A DNA stretch of 14,713 nucleotides from Treponema sp. (lineage in GTDB: Bacteria; Spirochaetota; Spirochaetia; Treponematales; Breznakiellaceae): contig WQZW01000006.1 of the NCBI GenBank assembly GCA_009780545.1, forward strand, positions 1 to 14,713, written 5' to 3'. How positions within the stretch are numbered: position 1 is the first letter of the stretch; each line of letters opens with the position of its first letter. Below are positions 5,426 to 11,624 of this stretch, piece after piece. The notes beneath the pieces are model-generated. The model was not told the origin of the DNA. It worked only from the letters and a program-made list of their open reading frames with translations, and did no database searches. Made by a program: the position numbers and the translations under genes.

Positions 5426-6148
5426 ATGAAACGCTTTGCGATTTTTGCAGTATCCCTGACCGTCGCCGTGGCCATGGTCAATGCGCAGGAGGAGATCGGT
5501 GCCGACGATCCTCTGCTGATAGGGAACTATAGTGCCCAGCAGGAACTGATCGAGGTTTCGGTCGAAAGGTTCGAAGCCGAGGGAACCTGGTACTCCACGA
5601 TATGGCGGGATGCGGGCGTTACCGTTTCGCGACTTTTTGCCGGCGGACCGGATGCCAAACAGCCGATTCCCGGGGAAGACGGGCTCAACATTCCCGACGA
5701 CTACGTGTTCGGTGCGAGGGTGGACTTCGAGCGCCGCGGGCACCATGTCATCAACATCACTCCCGTGCGTCCCATTCCCATCGAAGGGGTTACCAAGACG
5801 GTTTCCGTGTGGGTGGCCGGGAGGAATTCCAACCATGAGCTGAGGCTGGTGATCAGGGACATGAGGGGCCGGACCCATGAAGTGGTGATGGGCAGCCTCA
5901 ACTTCCAGGGCTGGAGACAGCTTACCGCCGCAATTCCGGCCCAGTCGTTTGACGGCAGGAACGGCGTGGTCCAGTGGGATTACCGGAAGCTGCAGATGAG
6001 GATGGGCATCGAGATCCTCGGGTTCCGTATCCGTACCGATCCGATGGAAGCGGAAGGTTCCTACTACATCTACCTCGACGATCTCCGGGCGGTAACCGAC
6101 GTCGCCCTGTTCAAGCGGGATCCGGACGACATGGTGGACGGCTGGTGA
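5426..6148 (+). CDS. flaA: Flagellar filament outer layer protein, FlaA family (second of two)
   Basis: This 240-residue exported protein is a paralogue of the preceding one and probably also a sheath component of the periplasmic flagella. The signal peptide ends VNA (residue 20), giving QEEIG at the mature N-terminus. Shared architecture with its neighbour includes FEAEGTW, the VSVWVAGRNSNHELRLVIRD block (compare LWVWGSNLKYDLELYVRD), EVVMGSLNFQGWRQLTAAIP (compare RIRLGNINYSGWRNLTANIP), EILGFRIRTDP, and YYIYLDDLRAVTDV. Sequence identity outside these blocks is low, so the duplication is old and the two proteins likely have different jobs. The ribosome binding site AAGGAG (5410-5415) is 10 bases before the ATG. 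The pair is co-transcribed and ends at the terminator at 6183-6218. The acidic C-terminal tail (DPDDMVDGW) echoes the DPDLLTGFW tail of the first. Confidence 0.9.
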   Translation: MKRFAIFAVSLTVAVAMVNAQEEIGADDPLLIGNYSAQQELIEVSVERFEAEGTWYSTIWRDAGVTVSRLFAGGPDAKQPIPGEDGLNIPDDYVFGARVDFERRGHHVINITPVRPIPIEGVTKTVSVWVAGRNSNHELRLVIRDMRGRTHEVVMGSLNFQGWRQLTAAIPAQSFDGRNGVVQWDYRKLQMRMGIEILGFRIRTDPMEAEGSYYIYLDDLRAVTDVALFKRDPDDMVDGW

Positions 6149-6182
6149 GAAACCCTTTCGGTTTTTCTTGAACGAACGAGGG

Positions 6183-6218
6183 GCAGGCGGCAAACCTATT
6201 TTGTCGCCTGCTTTTTTT
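6183..6218 (+). terminator. Rho-independent terminator of the flaA operon
   Basis: GCAGGCG-g-CAAA pairs with TTTG-t-CGCCTGC around a six-base loop, a 12-bp stem with one G-T pair, followed by seven T (6212-6218). It sits 34 bases after the second flaA stop. Confidence 0.9.
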
Positions 6219-6228
6219 GTGCCATAAT
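6201..6228 (+). promoter_or_regulatory. Candidate promoter, giving a leaderless or near-leaderless mRNA
   Basis: CATAAT (6223-6228) is one base off the -10 consensus and is 16 bases after TTGTCG (6201-6206, four of six matches). The -35 lies inside the terminator stem. Only eight bases separate the -10 from the ATG at 6237, so transcription would start within one or two bases of the start codon. No ribosome binding site is present. Confidence 0.45.
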
Positions 6229-6236
6229 GCCGGGAC

Positions 6237-6965
6237 ATGCCCAAAATCATCGGTACCGAACATGAATGGGAGCTTCACCGACAGCTGAAGCTGGAGTATG
6301 CCGGGGTCGGCGGGCGGACCGAGGTCCAATTTCTCGGCTTCCTTGTCGATGCCGTTACCGAGGGGGGCGAATTCATCGAAGTGCAGACGGGGCACTTCGG
6401 CGACATCGTAAAGAAGGCCAAGGCCCTTGTTCCTGCCGGCAGGCTCAGGATCATCCATCCCATACTGACACGCAAGTACATCGAACTGTTCGACACGGAG
6501 GGGGAACTGCTCCGCCGAACGAAGAGTCCCCGGAAGGGAAGTCCCTGGGACGTGTTCTTCCAACTCATCTATGCGTGGAGCTTGCCCCGTCTGGACAACC
6601 TCGCCATCGAGCTTGTCCTGGTCGAGGCGGTCGAACGGCGGGTCGCCGACGGGAAAGGTTCCTGGCGGAGAAAGACGGTCAGCATCCTGAACCGCGGTCT
6701 GCTGGGGATTCAGGGACGGATAAGCCTGGAGAAGCCCGCCGACTACCTGATGTTCGTCCCCTTTGCCCGCGCCGAGGACTTTACCTCGGGCGATCTTGCG
6801 GAAAGGGCCGGCATCTCCCGCCCGCTGGCCGGCAAAACCCTGTACGTCCTGACCAGGCTGGGCATCGTCCGGCCGGCCGGCAAGCGCGGAAGGAGTTTCC
6901 TCTATCGGGTCGCGGTTACTTCGCGTGCCCGGAAATGGAAGGCTAATCCGCCGGTGGCGGATTAG
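6237..6965 (+). CDS. Probable PD-(D/E)XK-like protein with C-terminal winged helix
   Basis: This 242-residue protein begins with Glu-rich helices (GTEHEWELHRQLKLEY), then VDAVTEGGEFIEVQTGHFGDIVKKAK, where D38, E48-x-Q50 and K59/K60 are placed like the acidic and lysine residues of a PD-(D/E)XK nuclease core. The next block, IIHPILTRKYI and KSPRKGSPWDVFFQL, is one I associate with a conserved bacterial family of uncharacterised nuclease-like proteins, here recalled without database support. Residues about 180-228 (FTSGDLAERAGISRPLAGKTLYVLTRLGIVR) form a convincing winged-helix DNA-binding domain. It is cytoplasmic and has no membrane segment. The gene stands alone between the flaA terminator and the division operon and probably has a leaderless mRNA. 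Its last eight codons and stop lie in a perfect palindrome (6942-6966). Whether it cuts DNA, and what it recognises, is unknown. Confidence 0.75.
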   Translation: MPKIIGTEHEWELHRQLKLEYAGVGGRTEVQFLGFLVDAVTEGGEFIEVQTGHFGDIVKKAKALVPAGRLRIIHPILTRKYIELFDTEGELLRRTKSPRKGSPWDVFFQLIYAWSLPRLDNLAIELVLVEAVERRVADGKGSWRRKTVSILNRGLLGIQGRISLEKPADYLMFVPFARAEDFTSGDLAERAGISRPLAGKTLYVLTRLGIVRPAGKRGRSFLYRVAVTSRARKWKANPPVAD

Positions 6966-6994
6966 CTATGGAGATTTGCTTCGCAAATCTCCAT
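6942..6994. repeat. Two back-to-back perfect triloop palindromes at the end of the nuclease-like gene
   Basis: The first is GCTAATCCGCC / GGCGGATTAGC around GGT (6942-6966), an 11-bp perfect stem that contains the TAG stop of the gene. The second, one base on, is ATGGAGATTTGC / GCAAATCTCCAT around TTC (6968-6994), a 12-bp perfect stem. Neither is followed by a T-run. The second has a decayed copy at 1316-1338, also next to a stop codon. Confidence 0.8.
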
Positions 6995-7090
6995 GCTTTG
7001 GGTTACGGGGCAAATGGGCGGAGTTTTGGCTTCAAAGTTCCGAGCCAAGTCGGCTTTGTCGGGTCTGCGCAGGTTCGGCTTCCGCAAAAA

Positions 7091-7156
7091 ATTGATTGCA
7101 TTCGGAAGGTACATACCCCGCCCTTTAGGGCGTTAAAAGGGTAAGTACCCTCCGAA
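7091..7156. repeat. Long copy of the ATTCGGA/CCCGCC palindromic element
   Basis: TTCGGAAGGTACATACCC (7101-7118) is the reverse complement of GGGTAAGTACCCTCCGAA (7139-7156) at 16 of 18 positions. Inside is a second stem, CGCCC / GGGCG around TTTA (7119-7132). The whole could form a branched or extended hairpin. Its left edge is shared with the copy at 2111-2164. It looks like a nonautonomous mobile palindrome remnant; no transposase gene is nearby. Confidence 0.6.
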
Positions 7157-7169
7157 AATCACCCTACCC

Positions 7170-7207
7170 AAACAACAACCCCGCCATTCATGGCGGGGTT
7201 GTTGTTT
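7170..7207 (+). terminator. 18-bp perfect hairpin, probable terminator
   Basis: AAACAACAACCCCGCCAT (7170-7187) pairs perfectly with 7190-7207 across two central bases; in RNA the loop would be slightly larger. The right arm ends in TTGTTGTTT and is followed by CTTCTG, a moderately U-rich end on the plus strand, so it can end transcripts from the gene at 6237-6965. Its core is shared with 2133-2154, so it may also be the right end of a palindromic element. Confidence 0.55.
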
Positions 7208-7249
7208 CTTCTGCGCCGAATCACTATACGAATGTGTAGTTGAATGAAG

Positions 7250-7326
7250 TTTTTCTTCAAATAAAGCAATTTTTTTGTCGATTTCATCTCTTTTTTCTCC
7301 CTTTTTTACGATTGTGGGCCTTTTTT
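7250..7326. promoter_or_regulatory. Phased T-tracts, probable curved DNA upstream of the dcw promoter
   Basis: T-tracts are centred near 7252, 7273, 7283, 7294, 7304 and 7324, with an AAA near 7263. The steps are about 10-11 bases or twice that, matching the helical repeat. A-tracts in such phase bend DNA. The array ends about 12 bases before the TTGACA of the division operon promoter, where it could help RNA polymerase binding. Confidence 0.5.
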
Positions 7327-7338
7327 CTCTTTTCTCAC

Positions 7339-7368
7339 TTGACAAGGTATGGGGAGTTATGCTATTCC
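7339..7368 (+). promoter_or_regulatory. Promoter of the mraZ division operon
   Basis: A perfect TTGACA (7339-7344) is followed after 18 bases by TATTCC (7363-7368), which is preceded by TG and one base (7360-7362), making an extended -10. A transcript would begin near 7375 and have a leader of about 84 bases carrying the repeats at 7386-7423. Confidence 0.65.
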
Positions 7369-7385
7369 TTATCTTGCGGGAAGAA

Positions 7386-7423
7386 CAGGGGAGAACGGGA
7401 ATCTAGCTGGAATAGCCTGGTTC
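7386..7423 (+). promoter_or_regulatory. Four helically spaced repeats, candidate MraZ operator
   Basis: Four boxes of the form C-N-G-G occur at 7386 (CAGGGGA), 7396 (CGGGAAT), 7407 (CTGGAAT) and 7417 (CTGGTTC), spaced 10, 11 and 10 bases. MraZ is known to bind tandem short G-rich repeats (TGGGN-type) at about 10-base intervals upstream of its own gene. The match here is in layout more than in exact sequence, and the boxes lie downstream of the predicted start of transcription, where a bound repressor would block the polymerase. Confidence 0.5.
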
Positions 7424-7458
7424 CTAGCCCAAAAACCTAAAGGAAAGTTGGATAACGG

Positions 7459-7983
7459 ATGGCAGGAGCCGAATTGACCGGGGAATATGCCGGCAAGATC
7501 GACGATATCGGACGTCTCAGCATCCCCCGGCAGCTACGGGAAGTCGTGGAGGGCAGCGAGCTGATTCTGCTCCGGGGCGACGAATCCTGCCTTTGGCTTT
7601 TTCCCAAGGAACAGTGGAGGCTCCAGAAGGATCAGGCCCTGTCCAAAAACCAGAGCCTGCTGGTAAGGCGGAGATGGAACGCCCAGCAGACGGTCGAACT
7701 GGACAAACAGGGACGGATTCCGATCCCCCTGAGTCTCCGCGAATACGGTAAGTTTTCCGAAACCAGGGACTGCATTATTGTCGGGCAGGATTATTTTGTG
7801 GAAATTTGGGCGAAGGATCGCTACGATGGCTATTTCCAGGCCACCGGGGACGATTTCAAGGCGGTGGTGGAGGAGCAGGTTTTTTCCCCCTCCGGGAAGG
7901 ATTTGGGTGATGGAGCAGGCGGTCCATGTTCCGGTTCTGTTGGGCCAGGTCTTGGAGTTTCTGGCGCCGAGGGGAGAGGCTGA
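7459..7983 (+). CDS. mraZ: MraZ, transcriptional regulator of the division cluster
   Basis: MraZ forms rings of DNA-binding subunits that repress the dcw operon. The 174-residue protein has two AbrB-like repeats: GEYAGKIDDIGRLSIP (8-23) and TVELDKQGRIPIP (78-90), each with the D-x-x-G-R signature, followed by conserved LREVVEG and LREYGKF helices. The family is usually about 140-150 residues; here residues 151-174 form an extra tail with 10 glycines, encoded entirely in the overlap with rsmH. A TGATG, the usual stop-start junction, lies at 7908-7912, but its TGA is not in the mraZ frame, so a small indel may have caused the read-on. The ribosome binding site is weak: AAAGGA is 14 bases away and only GGA is close to the ATG. 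The gene heads the operon, and the repeats at 7386-7423 may be its operator. Confidence 0.93.
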   Translation: MAGAELTGEYAGKIDDIGRLSIPRQLREVVEGSELILLRGDESCLWLFPKEQWRLQKDQALSKNQSLLVRRRWNAQQTVELDKQGRIPIPLSLREYGKFSETRDCIIVGQDYFVEIWAKDRYDGYFQATGDDFKAVVEEQVFSPSGKDLGDGAGGPCSGSVGPGLGVSGAEGRG

Positions 7984-8863
7984 ATTTATGATCGATGCGA
8001 CTATGGGAGAAGGCGGACACAGCTACGCCCTGCTTTCCAAGTACCCCGATCTTTCCATCCTCGGAATCGATGCCGACGGCGCAATTCAGGAAGTGGCCAA
8101 ACGGCGGCTTGAGGCCTTCTCCGACCGTGTCCGGTTTTACCGGGGACGGGCCCAGGACTTTTTCGCTGGGTACCCGGAGGACGGGCGGAGGCCGGACACG
8201 ATACTCGCCGACCTCGGGGTCAGCTCGTATCACTATCTCAAGGGGAACAGGGGGTTCAGCTTCGCGAAGGACGAGCCCCTGGACATGCGTATCGATCCTT
8301 CCGCCGGGGTTTCGGCCGCGGGGCTTCTTGCCGGGATGGACGAAAAGGCCATCGCCGACCTGCTGTACGGGAATGCCGACGAACGGTATTCCAGGCGCAT
8401 AGCGAAGGCGATAGTGGAGGGGAGGAAGCGGTCGCCGATAACGACCAGTTTCGCCCTCCGGGATTTGGTGGTGAGGGCGGTTCCGGCCGCCTATCGGCGG
8501 GGGCATCTGCACCCGGCCACGAAGACTTTCATGGCATTGAGAGTCGCCGTCAACGGGGAGATCCGGACGCTCCCCAATCTCCTTGAGGAGGCGCTTCGGC
8601 ATCTCAAGCCTGGGGGAAGGCTGGGGGTGATCACTTTCAACAGTAAAGAGGACAGGCAGACCAAGGGCTTTTTTCGCCAGAAAAGCCTGCGGTGCTCCTG
8701 TCCGCCCGAAGTGCCAATTTGCAAATGTGGGGGGCCTACGGTACGTCTGCTCACCCGGAAGGGCCTTGTTGCCGATGATAATGAGAGAAGGCTCAATCCG
8801 CCTTCCCGAAGCGCGAGGCTCAGGGTGATAGAAAAGATAAAGGATATGGCACCGAATGAATAG
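7910..8863 (+). CDS. rsmH: 16S rRNA m4C1402 methyltransferase RsmH (MraW)
   Basis: RsmH adds the N4-methyl group to C1402 of 16S rRNA in the ribosomal P site, using S-adenosylmethionine. The 317-residue product starts with HVPVLLGQVLEFL, then DATMGEGGHS (29-38, cofactor loop), LGIDAD at 51-56, ILADLGVSS at 98-106, NRGFSF and EPLDMRID at 122-129, HPATKTFMALRVAVNGE in the middle, GRLGVITFNSKED, and the C-terminal NPPSRSARLRVIEK. A CxC...CxCG segment (RCSCPPEVPICKCGG) near the end is found in many family members. I start at the ATG at 7910 with AAGGA about eight bases upstream; this overlaps mraZ by 74 bases. The stop overlaps the start of ftsL by eight bases. Confidence 0.96.
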   Translation: MEQAVHVPVLLGQVLEFLAPRGEAEFMIDATMGEGGHSYALLSKYPDLSILGIDADGAIQEVAKRRLEAFSDRVRFYRGRAQDFFAGYPEDGRRPDTILADLGVSSYHYLKGNRGFSFAKDEPLDMRIDPSAGVSAAGLLAGMDEKAIADLLYGNADERYSRRIAKAIVEGRKRSPITTSFALRDLVVRAVPAAYRRGHLHPATKTFMALRVAVNGEIRTLPNLLEEALRHLKPGGRLGVITFNSKEDRQTKGFFRQKSLRCSCPPEVPICKCGGPTVRLLTRKGLVADDNERRLNPPSRSARLRVIEKIKDMAPNE

Positions 8864-9143
8864 GAACTATGCATTGTTGTTCGTTGTGGTCTTTTCCCTG
8901 CCGGTTTTTCTCGGCATCAACGCCTGGCAGTCGAACGAGGCCGGCAGGATCCGTCATGAGCTCAGGCAACTTGAGAGGGAACAGCAGAACCTTATCGAGG
9001 AAGGCCGGGAGCTTGCCGCCGAAATCGCCGACCTTCTCTCCATCGACCGTCTGGAACGGGAGGCATGGGAACGGTTTCGGATGAGGCGGCTGTCCGCCGA
9101 GGAACTTACCTTGGTGATCATAGGGAGGGGCAATGCCCGCTGA
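8856..9143 (+). CDS. ftsL: FtsL-like division protein
   Basis: This 95-residue protein has a very short cytoplasmic N-terminus, one transmembrane helix (about residues 5-23), and then a heptad-rich, charged helix (RIRHELRQLEREQQNLIEEGRELAAEI, written here only to indicate the region at about 31-57) typical of FtsL/DivIC coiled coils, which pair with FtsB and FtsQ and activate the septal synthase FtsW-FtsI. FtsL proteins share little sequence; the call rests on topology, size and position between rsmH and murF. It overlaps rsmH by eight bases and murF by eleven. AAAGGA lies about 11 bases before the ATG. FtsB/DivIC is the alternative identity, but the position after rsmH favours FtsL. Confidence 0.75.
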   Translation: MNRNYALLFVVVFSLPVFLGINAWQSNEAGRIRHELRQLEREQQNLIEEGRELAAEIADLLSIDRLEREAWERFRMRRLSAEELTLVIIGRGNAR

Positions 9144-10545
9144 AAGCGTCCTGATGAACTTCGGCGAACTGGCCCTCGCCGCCCGGGGAGAAATCCGTCC
9201 GGAAGGGGCTTCCCGGACGGCGGGCTTTTCCTCGGTGTGCATCGATTCCCGCAAGGCCCGCGAGGGTTCGCTGTTCGCGGCGCTTCCCGGAACGGTGATG
9301 GACGGACACAGCTTTGTCTGCGGGGCTTTTTCCCTTGGGGCCGCCGCCGCGCTGGTAACAAGGCGGGACTGCCGGAGGCTCGACCTGGAAACCCTTGCCG
9401 CCACCATGGGCCGTACCCTGATCGTCGTGGAGGACACGTTGGCCGCCCTTCAGGATGCGGCAACGGCCTATCTTGAAAAATATCCCCGCCTGATCCGCGT
9501 CGGGATAACCGGTTCCTCCGGCAAGACCACCACCAAGGAGATCGCCGCCGCCATCGTGGGCAGGAAGATGTGCGTCGTGGCGAATCCCGGAAACTACAAT
9601 TCCGAGACCGGTTTTCCGTTGGCGGCGTTCGAGGTCAGGTCGGAACACGAGGTCGGCATCTTCGAGCTGGGGATTTCCGCGCGGGGGGAAATGGCCCGGC
9701 TGGTCCGCATCCTCAATCCCCAAATCGCTCTGGTGACAAATGTCGGGACCGCCCACCTCGGAATCATCGGTTCGCAGCGGGGCATACTTGAGGAGAAAAA
9801 AACCATTTTTTCCGGCCTCGGCAAAAACGGCCTTGCCCTGATCCCCGAGGATTCCCCGTACCGGGACGCCCTTGCCGAGGGCCTGGAGTGCCGGACCGCG
9901 TTCTACGGGGAAAAGTCGATTCGGGGCCTGGGCGGAACAAGGTCGCTGGGACTCGAAGGTAGCGAACTGACGATCGACGGGCGACCGGTTCGGCTGGCCC
10001 TTCCGGGGAGGCACAACCTGGCGAACGCCGTTGCCGCCCTTGCCGTTGCCCAGGAATTGGTCTCCGATTTTGCCGCCATGCGGGAGGGAATCGCCGGCGT
10101 GCGGCCCCTGTTCGCCCGCGGCGAGGTGCTGCAGGGTTCGGTTACCGTGCTGAAGGACTGCTACAACAGCAATCCCCAGTCGCTGCGGGCCGTGCTGGAC
10201 TTCTGCCAAAGCCTGGACCGGCCCGGCCGTCGGATGTACGTCATCGGGGACATGCTCGAACTTGGGGAGGAGGCGCCGGCCGCCCATCGCGAGGCCGGAA
10301 GGCTCCTTGCCGCTTCCGGCGCGGAACTGGTCTTCCTGTTCGGCCGGGAGATGGAGGCGGCGTTCGCCGAAATCAAATTCCTGAAACCTTCCGGCATGGA
10401 AGTTTTCCACACCAACGACATGCAGGAACTGATCCGGGAGGTCGGTTCCCGGAAGCGGGACGGCGACCTGGTGCTGCTCAAGGGTTCCCGCGGCTGCCAA
10501 ATGGAAAGGCTGTTCCCGGTCCTGCAGGAGGACGGCGATGTTTAA
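9133..10545 (+). CDS. murF: UDP-MurNAc-tripeptide-D-Ala-D-Ala ligase MurF
   Basis: MurF completes the cytoplasmic peptidoglycan precursor by adding D-Ala-D-Ala to UDP-MurNAc-tripeptide with ATP. The 470-residue protein shows the three Mur-ligase domains: an N-terminal substrate domain with the SSVCIDSRKAREGSLFAALPG signature (33-53), a central ATPase with GITGSSGKTTTKE (124-136) and NPGNYNSETGFPL (151-163), VTNVGTAHLG (201-210), PGRHNLANAVAA (291-302), and a C-terminal domain with KDCYNSNPQS (341-350) and VIGDMLELGEE (370-380). Spirochaetes studied contain ornithine in place of diaminopimelate at position 3, so the substrate may carry ornithine; this is general knowledge, not seen here. GGGAGGGG (9122-9129) is a strong ribosome binding site. 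It overlaps ftsL and mraY. murE, usually just upstream, is absent. Confidence 0.96.
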   Translation: MPAESVLMNFGELALAARGEIRPEGASRTAGFSSVCIDSRKAREGSLFAALPGTVMDGHSFVCGAFSLGAAAALVTRRDCRRLDLETLAATMGRTLIVVEDTLAALQDAATAYLEKYPRLIRVGITGSSGKTTTKEIAAAIVGRKMCVVANPGNYNSETGFPLAAFEVRSEHEVGIFELGISARGEMARLVRILNPQIALVTNVGTAHLGIIGSQRGILEEKKTIFSGLGKNGLALIPEDSPYRDALAEGLECRTAFYGEKSIRGLGGTRSLGLEGSELTIDGRPVRLALPGRHNLANAVAALAVAQELVSDFAAMREGIAGVRPLFARGEVLQGSVTVLKDCYNSNPQSLRAVLDFCQSLDRPGRRMYVIGDMLELGEEAPAAHREAGRLLAASGAELVFLFGREMEAAFAEIKFLKPSGMEVFHTNDMQELIREVGSRKRDGDLVLLKGSRGCQMERLFPVLQEDGDV

Positions 10546-11617
10546 GGAGCTGTTCGAACCGCTGGTCGTGTACTTTTCCCCCCTCAACGTCTTCCGCTAC
10601 ATCACTTTCCGGGGAGCCTACGGCGCGATCACCACCTTGCTGATCTGCTTTCTCTTCGGGACGCGGGCGATCCAGGCGCTGCGGAAGCTCAAGGTCGGGC
10701 AGTCCATCCGGCAGGAAGGGCCGGCCACCCATCTGGTAAAGTCCGGAACGCCGACAATGGGCGGGCTTCTGGTCATAGGTTCGATGCTGCTTTCCATGCT
10801 TCTGTGGGGCGACGTCAGGAACAACTACGTCTGGCTGTTGCTGATCTCGCTCGTTGCCTTCGGCCTGGTCGGATTCCTCGACGACTTTCTCAAGGTAAGG
10901 CTCCGCAATTCGGACGGGCTTCCGGCCTGGGTCAAGCTGGTCGGGCAGTTTTCCGTGGCCCTCGGCATCGTCCTGTACCTGTACTTTTCGGGGGGGCCGG
11001 AAATCGGCCGGGTTCAGGTGCCGCTGTTCAGGAACCTGGTCATCGACATGGGGCCCTTGTGGGTTCCCTTCGCCCTGCTTTTGGTGGTCGGCGCCTCGAA
11101 TGCCGTGAATTTCGGCGACGGGCTTGACGGACTTCTTTCGGGGCTTCTCATCATGGTCTTCATCACCCTGACGGCCATCGCCTACCTGGCCGGTCGTTTC
11201 GACTTTGCCGGCTACCTGGGGATTCCCTTCATTCCGGGCGGCGGCGAGATCGCCGTGTTCTGCCTTGCCATGATCGGCTCGTTGGTCGGCTTTCTTTGGT
11301 TCAACGCCCATCCGGCGGAGGTCTTTATGGGAGATGCGGGCAGCCTTTCCCTGGGCGGGACCGTTGCCGTCATCGCCCTGATCCTCAAGATAGAGATTCT
11401 GATCTTTATCATCTGCGGGGTGTTCGTTCTGGAGATCGCATCGGTGATCATCCAGGTGGCGTCGTTCAAGCTCCGGGGGAAGAGGATTTTCAAAATGGCC
11501 CCGCTTCATCACCATTTCGAGCTTTCCGGTTGGGCGGAGACGAAGGTCGTCATCCGCTTCTGGATACTGGGCGGGCTGTTCGCCATCATTGCCCTTTCGA
11601 TACTGACGATACAATAG
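10538..11617 (+). CDS. mraY: Phospho-MurNAc-pentapeptide transferase MraY
   Basis: MraY is the multi-pass inner membrane enzyme that moves phospho-MurNAc-pentapeptide to undecaprenyl phosphate, making lipid I. At 359 residues it has the usual length and about ten hydrophobic segments. Signature motifs are SGTPTMGG (69-76), FLDDFLKV (113-120) with the paired Asp, NAVNFGDGLDGL (188-199) with the magnesium-binding region, FMGDAGSLSLGG (263-274) and MAPLHHHFE (320-328), the HHH loop. The usual NLTDGLDG is here NFGDGLDG, a mild variation. It overlaps murF by eight bases, with GGAGG in the murF end as ribosome binding site, and ftsW begins seven bases after its stop. murD, usual between mraY and ftsW, is not present. 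Confidence 0.97.
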   Translation: MFKELFEPLVVYFSPLNVFRYITFRGAYGAITTLLICFLFGTRAIQALRKLKVGQSIRQEGPATHLVKSGTPTMGGLLVIGSMLLSMLLWGDVRNNYVWLLLISLVAFGLVGFLDDFLKVRLRNSDGLPAWVKLVGQFSVALGIVLYLYFSGGPEIGRVQVPLFRNLVIDMGPLWVPFALLLVVGASNAVNFGDGLDGLLSGLLIMVFITLTAIAYLAGRFDFAGYLGIPFIPGGGEIAVFCLAMIGSLVGFLWFNAHPAEVFMGDAGSLSLGGTVAVIALILKIEILIFIICGVFVLEIASVIIQVASFKLRGKRIFKMAPLHHHFELSGWAETKVVIRFWILGGLFAIIALSILTIQ

Positions 11618-11624
11618 GGGTGCC

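Larger units (their letters stand above)
6966..7458. other. Gene-free stretch before the division operon
   Basis: No credible gene is seen in these 493 bases. From left to right there is the ATGGAGATTTGC palindrome; about 100 bases with only a weak stem TTGGCT / AGCCAA near 7025-7046; the large palindromic element at 7091-7156; the 18-bp hairpin at 7170-7207; a T-tract-rich segment at 7250-7326; the division operon promoter; and a leader with four helically spaced repeats. A minus-strand open frame here starts at TTG, is Lys/Glu-rich and runs through the repeats, so it is not called. Confidence 0.7.

Noticed and set aside
6995..7090. Riboswitch or small RNA in the stretch after the palindromes
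   Set aside because: Only a weak 6-bp stem (TTGGCT / AGCCAA) was found, with no known riboswitch core and no terminator directly after it.
7101..7207. Possible CRISPR or tandem repeat array
   Set aside because: The repeats are inverted, not direct, and there is no regular spacer pattern or cas gene.
7133..7345. Small Lys/Glu-rich minus-strand open frame before mraZ
   Set aside because: It starts at a TTG in the dcw promoter region, takes its composition from the T-tracts, and runs through two palindromes; no ribosome binding site was seen.
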